From contig NC_089853.1 of assembly GCF_036373705.1 (NCBI RefSeq), forward strand, positions 28,252,068 to 28,316,067: a DNA stretch of 64,000 nucleotides. Direction: 5' to 3'. Under the pieces are notes generated by a model. That model did not search any database, was not told the origin of the DNA, and saw nothing but the letters and a program-made list of their open reading frames with translations. Both the position numbers and the translations under genes were made by a program. This document shows, piece by piece, positions 14,301 through 26,300 of the stretch (positions within the stretch are counted from its first letter, which is position 1; the number at the start of each line of letters is the position of its first letter). The stretch comes from Amia ocellicauda. Taxonomy: Eukaryota > Chordata > Actinopteri > Amiiformes > Amiidae.

Positions 14301-17300
14301 GTCCACCTACGTACACAGGCCCGTGATACAATGTGGTGTTATCTGATCGTGATAAGTGGGTGCTGCAATTGTAGGACCACAATTCAAGTCTGAATCACCA
14401 ATAATTAAGGCCTCTAAAAATGTCACTAAAAAAACCATTTTAACTCATTTTATCTGCTTTTCTTTTCTGTGTGGGGAGTGTGATTTGTGCGGCACAAAAG
14501 ACGTTTATGAACTTTGAATTCAGTAGGACTCTGTAGGGTGCTGACTTAATGGTTTTGGTTCTTGTTTGTGTTTGGTCCACAGCCCACGCCAGTGGGATCT
14601 GTCCATGTGGATTCAGGGACATCAGCGATCACACGAGACAGCCACGTCCATAGAGACCGGCCCTCACAGCACCAGCCGCTCCGCAATCAGGTCAGTACCG
14701 GGAGCCACAAAGCCTTCTTAAAAAAATGTGGAAGCCATACATTTTTTCATACTTTAATAAATGGAAACCAGAGATGCCCAGTGTCAGTGTTTCTACATGG
14801 TAAAAATAGCAGACCTAAATTCCAGACAGGGGGGAAAAAGTTGTGACTGCAGAGAGTTACATGTCTATGCTGAAGCACTACAGAAAGTGACACTTCCTCA
14901 GAAAATGTCTAGGATTAGGGGAGAAGGGCTTTCTGTGAAATAGCCCCACCATACCATATTGACTTCCTGCACCTTTGGACCAACAACCCTTATCTGAAAG
15001 TGTTATGGTTCGTTTTTTCTGCCTGTAAAACATAACGCAGGACTGACTTCATGAGTTAAATGAGTTAAGCTTTTCATCTTTAGTTGTGAGTGGATATTAC
15101 TGAAACCAGACTGAGGCTTTAAAAAAACACTGCAGTGAAATATCCCTGTGATTAATAATGTTGCTGCAAGACTGCCTGGAGGATAAAGAGTGCAGTTTGG
15201 GCAGACATCTGCCAGTGCAGCGCTGTGACATTGGTGACAGATGGACAGCGAGGATACCGGGGAATGCCTCTTACTGATGGTTCAGCTGGGATGGGGGAGA
15301 GAACAAGTGGGTGGGGGAGGAGCGGTTCATATGTGGGTAAACCCAAACCATTCTGAGGCTCCCTCCATATTCCGAAGCCTGTGTGAGTCTCCGCCACCTG
15401 TCCAACCTCACTGCCACTCCAGCGTCAGGTGACTCAAGACCCATACATCTTTGCTGAAAGCTGATTGGCTGCAATGCATGCCTGCCAGTAGCACTCATTG
15501 GATGCAGACACTGACCTGAAATTTAAATGACCAGCTTTGATCCCCTGCACAATTATTTTGGTTTGTTTGTTTATTTTTTCATATACACTTATTTGAATTA
15601 ATTTGACTAATTTCTATCAGGAAATGTAGGATTTAATCATTTAAAAAACCCTGGTGCAGTAATATCTATCGCCGCCTATTCGAGTCAGTGACCGTATGAA
15701 TACTGATCTCGACAGCAATAATTTTTTATGATTAAAAAGCAGACTCTGTAGTGGCATTTAGTCATTTTAAACCTCATTGGTGCCATTTCATTATTGTAAG
15801 CCTGTGTTCTGTCAAGCCCACTTTAATGTCATCAGTTTTCAGTTTGGTACAGTGTACAGCGCCTGAGCTTGCCTCTGTACACAGCTCTCGCCAGAAGGAT
15901 GTCCTTGGTTTAGGAACCATCCTTGCTTTTTCCAATTAATGCTTTAAATTACACTTGTCCTTGATCGCTAATGATAATCACTGTATTCATGAAATACAAA
16001 CTCACCAAAACATTGATTATAAAACAACAAAAACAGAAATGGTTTGATGTTCTTCCCCCCCCCACCCCAGGTATCATGGTTCCAGGTATTAAACGATGAG
16101 CTCAACCACTAATTATTTTTCCCACTAGTGTCCTGAATACAACTTCTGTACAGGTTGGGTGGATTTGTTTTCTTCATATACATATAAAACACTTGGACAG
16201 CTTTCAGTTTTTGAGCCCTGTTTTTAATTGGGCTCAGTGGAAATCAGTTTGGATGTATGTGGGGGGTTGAGTTGAGCCTGCTGTGTTCACACAGGCCTTC
16301 CAGATAGCTGAAACAGACTACAAAGGAACAAAGTTTAGAAGACTGTGAGAAACAGAGTGCACAGCTAGGAGGGCATCAAATAAAATAAAAAGGCCATTTT
16401 CCTTTCTCTTGCCTTATTCACAGTCATTCTGAACACTACGGTGTTTTACATCTCTGTGACTGTCTCTCAGCCACAAAACCCCAGGTTAATTCACCTGACT
16501 CTCCCGGTAGCAGGAAGCCCAGCGGTCAATCCTGTTTGCTTTGTTATAATGAGACTGAAAAGATGAAATTACAACTGTGGAGATACGGTTTGCACAACTA
16601 AGAGATGACTACATGGAAAAGGATTACTCGGAATGAGATTTTTTTTAATGCAAGAAACGAAACCGAGAAATCTTCACCCACAGTATAGGCAATATTCTGA
16701 TACTGTTCAATCCAGGAAAACACCATTAACCTGCTCCCACCTGAATCGCACATTCGCATGCACTCGCCCCCTCCCCTGTGGAGAGAGAGTGTGGGTAAGG
16801 GCCTTGTTACACATCAGCCCTCACCTCTTACCACAGGACACAGTTTGGCTCGGTTAGTCAGCTCACGATTTCTGAGCCTCTCCTCTGGTTCAGAATATAT
16901 CTTGCAGCTATCAGCACTTGTTTCTTTTTAATGTTTTATTTTTGTATTTACCTTGGCACTGCCTGTTTTTTTGGTTTTTATATTAATTGATTTATATTAT
17001 TTGACTGACTAGTCTGAATCACTAACACAATGTCTCCTTGCTTTGCCTGGGCTCTTTTTGATTGTCCGTTTGTTTTTTGTTTGTTTTATTTCCTCCTGCG
17101 CTGCATGACCACGATTTTGCACCTCCCCCTTGCATTCACTAACTCCACCCCCTCACTGCCCCCCACTCCCAAAACTCCAAGCAGACGGCCTCTTCAGACC
17201 GCAGAGGAGCATGGGAAGTCCAGCCCAATCGGCAGACAAATACCTCTTACCTAACATCCCACCTGGCAGCGGATAGGCACGGGGGATCTGTACAGGTACA

Positions 17301-20300
17301 TGACTGTTTTACAATGTTGTCACCTACTTGAGCCTCTGAGGGTCAGATGTGTATAAGCTGGACCGGAGTGAGTGCTGTGTGTATTCTGCCTATTTTCTTT
17401 TCATTTTCATGCTTCTGCATCTCTTTTCTAGCACTGTTTTGGTTGTCTTCATAGCTCCTTTTCTGGGCATTACAAACCTGCAAGTCCATTGACAGTTTGC
17501 TTCTGCAGGCCCATACAGAAGACCCTAACAAATGAAAAGGAGCCTTCAAAGCAGATGCATGTCATTGCTTCCCCCCTTCCTTCCAGCTGGACTGAATCCT
17601 GCTTAGGGCAGAGGTGAAGCAAGATCATTTCCACACTGGACAACATCAGACTTCCTGCAACCAATATGACCAAAGCATGACTGTAGGCCTACCAGGGACA
17701 TCATTCCTTATTAAATGTCATGTGAAAAGTGACCAAAATGTACTCTTCCCATAAAAAAAAAAAAAAAGGCACAACAGTCTCTTACAAAGTGTCAGGTTGG
17801 AATCTCTCGGCAGTGTACAACATCTTGTATAATGGAATTCCCAACCATGGAAGACCGTTGTTATTTGTTTGTTTGTGTGTATAGTGGTTTACCTTGGTGA
17901 CGTCATGCTGCATGTCAATTTCATTACATCCCGTGCAGCACTTATGCAGACAATACCAGCTGTCCTGTCCAAGCCGTCGGAAAAACTGGCAGTGGCAGTG
18001 AGAGCTGCTGGTGCGCAAAGCCTTGGAATACGTCTTCAATTTTTCCCCTGTCTGTTTCTCTATCTTAGGTGGTCAGTTCGACCAACGGGGAGCTTAATGC
18101 AGACGACCCTCTGGCTGTCCACTCCAACGCACCAATCACAGCGCAGGCAGAAGTGGAAGTGGTGGACGAGGCTAAGTATGTACTACCAAGGCCTGGCACA
18201 GTGTCCGTCTCTGCCTTTCTCTTTCTCAGTGTGACGGCATGGTGACCTCAACCCCCTCAACACACCCTGGCAAATGTCTCTGTTCCAACTGGTGCTTCTG
18301 CATGTCTCTTTGCAGTGTCTCCATTTGTGCTTCATTCCAGTACAGCCTAACAGGAAGCAGGTGGGAGGGTGGGGGTGTGCTGTACACTTTTTCACCTCTC
18401 TGGTTCTGTGATGTTATTGGCTTATCAGCTCATCTAATTGCCGGGGACTGGTATAGTTCAGTCGAGTTTCTTTAATCTCATCAGCTGGGAAATTAAAGTT
18501 TCCACCAATGTATTTTACAGAGCCCTTGAAATTTTAGGAACTGTCTCACAATATATAGTACCGGAATTTACTTCAGTAGTGCTACAATGACACTTTACAG
18601 TTTTTTAACTTCTTCATACTAGTAATTACTTCAGCAAACTGATGCATGATATAATGTGTGTGTTGTGTATATACATCGTTTCCACTGCTATCAGCCTAGA
18701 GGTTTTTGTCCTGTAAACACATATGTACAAGACCTCATTCACTTCTTAGTTTGATATGTTAATGTGCACATTTTCCTCACACCCTTTGATTAATAATTAA
18801 AGGTTTTGCTTTGATAGCAATTTGCAGAAAACAAAAAATAAATTGTTGCGGCAACGAAAATAATTCAATTTGCATGCTGAAGGCAAAAACAGGAAAGGGG
18901 TTTCCATAGTTACAAATTAACACCTGAAGATCAAATGTAGCCATCAGCTGAAGTATACATGCAAAATGCTTTAATTCAGGCTACCATTACTTTCACTTAG
19001 GACATGGTTATTTATATATATATATATATATACAGTGAGGGGAAAAAAGTATTTGATCCCCTGCTGATTTTGTACGTTTGCCCCCTGACAAAGAAATGAT
19101 CAGTCTATAATTTTAATGGTAGGTGTATTTTAACAGTGAGAGACAGAATAACAACAAAACAATCCAGAAATACGCATTTCAAAAAAGTTACACATTGATT
19201 TGCATGTTAATGAGGGAAATAAGTATTTGACCCCTTCGACTTAGTACTTGTTGGCAATCATAGAGGTCAGACGTTTCTTGTAGTTGGCCACCAGGTTTGC
19301 ACACATCTCAGGAGGGATTTTGTCCCACTCCTCTTTGCAGATCCTCTCCAAGTCATTAAGGTTTCGAGGCTGATGTTTGGCAACTCGAACCTTCAGCTCC
19401 CTCCACAGATTTTCTATGGGATTAAGGTCTGGAGACTGGCTAGGCCACTCCAGGACCTTAATGTGCTTCTTCTTGAGCCACTCCTTTGTTGCCTTGGCTG
19501 TGTTTTGGGTCATTGTCATGCTGGAATACCCATCCACGACCCATTTTCAATGCCCTGGCTGAGTGAAGGAGGTTCTCACCCAAGATTTGATGGTACATGG
19601 CCCCGTCCATCGTCCCTTTGATGCGGTGCAGTTGTTCTGTCCCCTTAGCAGAAAAACACCCCCAAAGCATAATGTTTCCACCTCCATGTTTGACGGTGGG
19701 GATGGTGTTCTTGTTGTCATTCCTCCTCCTCCAAACACGGCAAGTTGAGTTGATGCCAAAGAGCTCGATTTTGGTCTCATCTGACCACAACACTTTCACC
19801 CAGTTCTCCTCTGAATCATTCAGATGTTCATTGGCAAACTTCAGACGGGAATTTACATGTGCTTTCTTGAGCAGGGGGACCTTGTGGACGCTGCAGGATT
19901 TCAGTCCTTCACAGCGTAGTGTGTTACCAATTGTTTTCTTGGTGACTATGGTCCCAGCTGCAGAGATCATTAACAAGATCCTTCCGTGTAGTTCTGGGCT
20001 GATTCCTCACCGTTCTCATGATCATTGAAACTCCACGAGGTGAGATCTTGCATGGAGCCCCAGACTGAGGGAGACTGACAGTTATTTTGTGTTTCTTCCA
20101 TTTGCGAATAATCGCACCAACTGTTGTCACCTCCTCACCAAGTTGCTTGGCGATGGTCTTGTAGCCCATTCCAGCCTTGTGTAGGTCTACAATCTTGTCC
20201 CTGACATCCTTGGACAGCTCTTTGGTCTTGGCCATGGTGGAGAGTTTGGAATCTGATTGATTGATTGCTTCTGTGGACAGGTGTCTTTTATACAGGTAAC

Positions 20301-23300
20301 GAGCTGAGATTAGGAGCACTCCCTTTAAGAGAGTGCTCCTAATCTCAGCTCGTTACCTGTATAAAAGACACCTGGGAGCCAGAAATCTTGCCGATTGATA
20401 GGGGATCAAATACTTATTTCCCTCATTAACATGCAAATCAATTTATAACTTTTTTTTAAATGCGTTTTTCTGGATTTTGTTGTTATTCTGTCTCTCACTG
20501 TTAAAATACACCTACCATTAAAATTATAGACTGATCATTTCTTTGTCAGTGGGCAAACGTACAAAATCAGCAGGGGATCAAATACTTTTTCCCCCTCACT
20601 GTATGTGTGTGAGTGCACATTATATTTAAATTCTCAGCAGCTGTAGAAGTTACTTCATAATATTTATTTCTTGGCAGACTCTCTTGTCCAGGACGACTTA
20701 TATAAGAGCAATACAAAGTGCAATAATACAGTGCAATTCAAGGCATAGTACATGGCTAACAAATGTGTTTTTAACAAATTTGAAAATGTCAACAGCTTTT
20801 AATTAAAATTATAATTTCCTACTTAATTTATCTAATGTTTACAGGTAAACAATCTTAATCTGAAAATGTTATTTGTTTTATTTTAAATATTTGTTTCTTC
20901 ATACAGAAGGATTAATTTTGCATTAAAGTGATATGAGTGTATCACTTTCTCAACTGCAGATAATCAAAACACTTGAACCTTCTTTGATTTCCTGCCATAA
21001 CTAAACGGGAGCTTGTGATCTTCAATTTTTTTTTTTTTTTTTTTATGAAAAACATTCACCTCCTTGGAACCATTTTGCTTTTAATTAGTGTGCTGTTGTT
21101 ACCTATGTTTTTAGATCTGATCTGTGTTGGATAGTTTCCTGGTTTCTTCTTCTACATTGCTTAGTTTGCAGTCTTTCAGAAGATCACTGAGGGAAAGAGA
21201 AATTGATTGAGATAGCTTCTATTTGACTGCTATGGCACTACAGCACAGATGCTGAAGGAGTTAATATTACCACTCAAATATAAAATAGTATTTGTTTTTG
21301 TCATTCCCAACAGTGCCTCACACCTTTTTATTTGTATTATTTTTTGGTATACTCGCTTGTCATTGTGACCAGAGACAGATTCACAAAGATGATTTAGGCT
21401 ATAATAGTGAAGTATAAGCCACATCAGTGTTTGACTTTTTCAAACCTGTAGTGTAGATTAATTTTTTTGTTTTTGATTTGTTCTGCTAATGGCAGCTGTC
21501 GGTGTCGATGGTACAGCACTCACAGATCCTGAAATAGATCCCATTTAGATCTTTTCAGAAACCTTTTGTAGTCTTTTTCTTACTGGTACTTCTGCAGGGT
21601 GTTTCCTTAACAAATATCTTAGGGAAAATGTATTTTATATTTGAATTACTTTGTTCACATTCCCAGTATCACTGTACACGTTGGAAACCAGAATGGTGAA
21701 ATATTGCCGGACTTCTCTCTCTGTGGTGTCCCTGACTAACTGGGTGTGATGTGTGTGTTCTTCTGCCTGCTCATTGTTTCTTTATTTAGTTGGGAAGGGA
21801 ATTCATCCAGGGTGTCAGGTCTTGCCTTGTCTGTCTCCGTCCATCTGCCCCTTGTCTGTGTGAAGGTGCTCTCTTCCTCTTGTCTGCCCCCCTGCCCTCC
21901 CCACACCATGTCTATTCAGCCCTATTTTGAGGCCCCTGAGAGACTGAGATGACGTTTTACATCCATGTTAGCCTATAAAGTACATCTTCTGTAAAGCCAG
22001 TCATAACCCTCCATAATTTAATCTTTCTGAATATCAGTATAGTCGTCACAGCTTTGTCTTGTTTCCAGTGGGGTTTCCCGTTAACTCTACTGTGATTGTT
22101 TAGTCTGTCATTTCCTTAAGGTTATGGGTATTATGTTTTCCAGTAAAAAAAGGCTGCCCAGCTATAGTCAAGAAACCAAGTGGTATTTCTTAATTTTGTT
22201 TTGTTTGTAATTCAATTAGAAATTGCTGCATACTTTCCTATTAAATATTTGCAAAACGGGAATAACCACTTGCTGTTCAGCCCGACTCACTGTTACAGCC
22301 CCCCAGAGCCAGCACATCAGAGATGTCAAGTTGCATCCTTGCCCACTGTCAGTCCACAACACCCCAAAACAGCAAGTCTGCTGCCACAACCTACATTCAA
22401 GCTAGCAGTGTCCAAGCTGTAGGGATCAGTTTGCAGGACAAGTGAATGTATGGTGCTGCTCTAGAGCTCAGCTGTGGGAATACTGATGAAATTCAGCTTG
22501 TGTGTGGGTCTGTAAATGCAAGTATCACTCATTTGCTTCTTGGGCATGTCTTACTGTTAACACAAGTGCTGTGTGTGCCTGTTGAGTCTTCAGTCTCCCC
22601 CTACCCTGCAGTCATTCAGTTATACTGAAACTAGTAAAGGCTAAAGGAGCATTCAAGAAATCCTCAGTGCTCCTTTCATTATTATTATTATTTTTATTTC
22701 TTGGCAGATGCCCTTATCCAGGGCGACTTACAACATAAGTGCAAAAATACAGTGAAGTACAAGGCATCAATCATTACAAAATCAATTTAGTTAAAACAGC
22801 AATTCAGAATAATACATTTTACAAATTCTAATTTACAATTTACACAAGTACAGTAAGTGACTTCCTACATCCTGGACGGTGAAAGCTAAGTGCTCTCAAG
22901 ATGTAGGGTCACAGACGAGGGCTACGGGAAAGGGAGCAAGGAGGAAAACAATCAAGAACGCGAGAAGCATAATAAAAACTGTGAAGTGCTATCTAGCAGG
23001 GATAGAGGACTAATATTACAAGTATATTCATAGTTAACTATGTTCACATGGGAATGACACGCTGGATGTAAATTAGCAGAATTATTTTTGTTTTTTGTTT
23101 TATCTTCTCTGCATTTGAAGACCTATTCTTAACTGCTACTGATCAAGTATCTTTGTACGACCTTTCACCAGTGGCATCTCCTATTAAAGGGACAGGTTAC
23201 AGCACAAGGAGCTTACCGTCTTGTCGGCATCATAAAAGACGAACGCGACGTTAAAAAATAAATAAATAAACATCACTACCTCTGGCAGATATCCAGTCTC

Positions 23301-26300
23301 TAAATGCCTGTAACAATCATATTGTGGACATTTGCATATTGTATTGTATTACTGTACTATACTGTGCAATGCTTAGAAAATGTTTCATGTAAAAACTAAG
23401 TTGCCCTGAGTAAGGGTGTCTGATAATAGATGGATAAATATAATATGAGAAAAGACTCTTACAGTTGTCAAGCTTCTGTCAAGGAAGCAGTTTTATTTTT
23501 TTCATTCATATACTGCTTTAAGGTTTTTAAAGGGGTATACATTTTTTTGAGGGAATTAGAGCTGGAACTACTACAGATTATTGGTGCGGTTTGACATCCC
23601 ACAAAAATTCATTTCACAGCTCTAATAACCAGAAAAAAGGCAATGACAGACAATGAATAGTAAGCATATATCCTAGTGTATTTATGCTAAAATTAGAGCA
23701 AGACATAATAGGAGGTCCATCCCTGGTGTGTGCCAAGGGGTAGGGTAGGCATAAGAACAGAAGTAGGTACAGCAGAATTATTAAAAGTGATAAAATACAT
23801 CAGTAATCAGGAGCATATCAGCCCAGTCAGATGGTGCATAAAGAGTGCCGAGATATCCAGGAGCTGTTGGCTGCAGTATTACAGATAGTCTGAACAGATG
23901 TGTCTTGAGCAGAGGCCGGAAAGGTGGTCAGCGGACCTAACCTCGGTGGCTAGGTTGTTCCACCACTTGGGGGCGATGGTGGAGAATTTGGAGGGTGGTG
24001 TATTTAATTTTAAGATCAATAAATAAACCAAAGTTCCTGCTGACAGAACAAAGCCTGAGAAATGCCCTGGATGATTCCTTGTGTCCTATGTCTTTCTTTT
24101 CTGCATGTCTACCTAGCATGAGAACAGTCCCATCTCACCTCTGTGTATTAATCTCTCTGTCTTTTCTCTTTACACTCTCTGTAGCTGCGTGAAAATGCTC
24201 AACTTGTGGTGAGTCCCACTCTCCAGTCCACACGAGACCAAAAAAAAAAAAAAAAAGGGAGTGGACCAGACTAGACTTTGGGGGATTTTTCAGATCGAAA
24301 TGAAAGAAAATAAATGAAAAGAAAAACAAACCTATGGGCTCCTGGCTCAGGTTTGAGCTCTGAAAGATGCTGAGGGATTGTGAAGGCCCTTAACACAGGG
24401 TTTACTAAGACAGGGGAAATGTATAATGATTTACTGAAACCTCACAATTACCCTGTATCACAAAGGTAATAGTCTCTCTTCCTTGAGATGTAATTAATAG
24501 TGGTCAGGTGAATTACAACTGATTTAAAATTGATTTTTTTTTTTTGCCTATTTGCAATATTTTGAGAGGTAAAAAGTATTGAATCTGATTATGCTTCATT
24601 CATGCAATCTATATGGAAGAAAACCATTCCCAGTGTAAGCTTACCTAAGTCTATTTGTCACCCCCACCTCTTTACCTGCTGAACAGAAGTGTATGGAAAA
24701 AGTACAATTCTGAACTCAAAGCAGGGTAAAATGATTAATTAATTTTAGGTCTAGTTGTCTCCTCACTTCATGCAATTGGAAATGTAAGTCCTTACAGATT
24801 GTATGCTAAATTGTGTTAAGTTAAATACTCTAGTCATGTAGATACTAGCGATTAAGTATATTCGTTTGGCATGGCGAATGTTAACCCAGAACAGACAGCG
24901 CAACACGATGCAAGCAAGAGGATATGCATTGATTAAAAAGGTGAAAAAGCAGATTATCTAATCTGGACAAAAAAGGCATGTTGCGTTGGAGAGGACACGT
25001 CATGTAAGGAAGTGTGCAATCCCTCTGCATCATCACTTTCCATCCTTAACAGCCATTATAATCAAAAAGAAAATGAAAGAAAGAGAAAAGCACCACTTCA
25101 GCGGAGGCCCCAGCTTGCTTGGATGTGCCCAAAGAGGATGGTATACCAGAGCATTGCTTAACGGCACAGTTGTCTCTGGCTACAACATGGAATATATCGG
25201 TTTTACCCCGTTATGTAAAGCTGCCCATATTTGTGCAGCATGTTAGGAAGCCTGTTTACCCCTTTGGGCTTGTTTCAGAGAGCTCACCAGCTTGCCTTTT
25301 TTTGTCAAGGCCTACCGAATACCTGTAAGCCACCGGGATGCTTTCTGTATGTCATAGTCTGGAGCTGTTCTCTTCCCACTGTGTGCATGCTCTTGAAGTC
25401 ATTTTCTCGGTATTGTCCCGTTTTCGTTTTCCCTTTTGTTTTGTTTTAGTTTCCTTGTGTATTTTAACACCCTCCTAAAAAGCTAATTGTTGGGAAAGAA
25501 TGTAAAAACTCCTTGGGAAGGTTGCAGATGTTCAGAGTGCTACATCCTTTTTTGGACTTCTGTGGCCTTAGTGTAGCCATCTCTAACTGTCAGCTGCTCA
25601 ACACAGGCAGGTTTTCAGACTAAAATCCCTGATAGGATTCAATTCAGTTCCTCGTATATAAATTCTTATTTTTTTGCACTGGTCTATTTGGGATTTAAGA
25701 GTATCACAACTGCTCCCAAACATTTTAGTCTTTTAAATCCTAAAAAGACCATTAATGTATGGACTGACTCCTATGAATCTGTGAAAGAAGCAGTTTATGA
25801 AGTGAAGCTGCCAATTAACATGTAAAGTCTAGTAAAGCAAGTTATATGAAGTGTAATAAAATCATTACTATCTCTATATATGTATACATATAAAAATATT
25901 TTTGGGGGTGGGGCAAGATGCAGACAGTGTTAGTTTTATTAATTTAATCTTGGTAAGAGCTTTATTTATTTATGCTACTTGGCTTTGTGAGGTCCAAAGC
26001 TTACCTTACTGGAAGGTACAGTGTTCTTGATGGTCCAGGTTATGGTTGGAAGAGCACACAAACTAGCATTGACCTTTTCATATTTGTCAGCCATCATATG
26101 TTTGCAGTAATTGGAGAGAGAACCCACAGCTAAAGGCTCATTCATTGACACTTGGTCCTTGGGACTTTACAGGAAATGACAAAATGAAGCTAGTCAGTGA
26201 TTGGCCTGAACCACTGCTAATGGAATTGTATTGACAACTTAAATATCTCAAACATTCCAACAAATGTGAAAAACCTTAATTACTTAACCTGTTGCTAAGG

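Larger units (their letters stand above)
19033..20601 (-). mobile_element. Near-complete Tc1-like transposon
   Basis: A 1,569-bp element flanked by TA (19,031-19,032 and 20,602-20,603), starting CAGTGAGGGGAAAAAAGTAT and ending with its inverse. Inverted ends of about 200 bp (19,033-19,234 and 20,401-20,601) differ only by scattered substitutions and a few short indels. Both carry the inner repeat AATAAGTATTTGA-type sequence, i.e. an IR/DR arrangement. The interior codes for a transposase on the minus strand with two frameshifts. It is the youngest-looking of the three large elements here. Confidence 0.93.
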
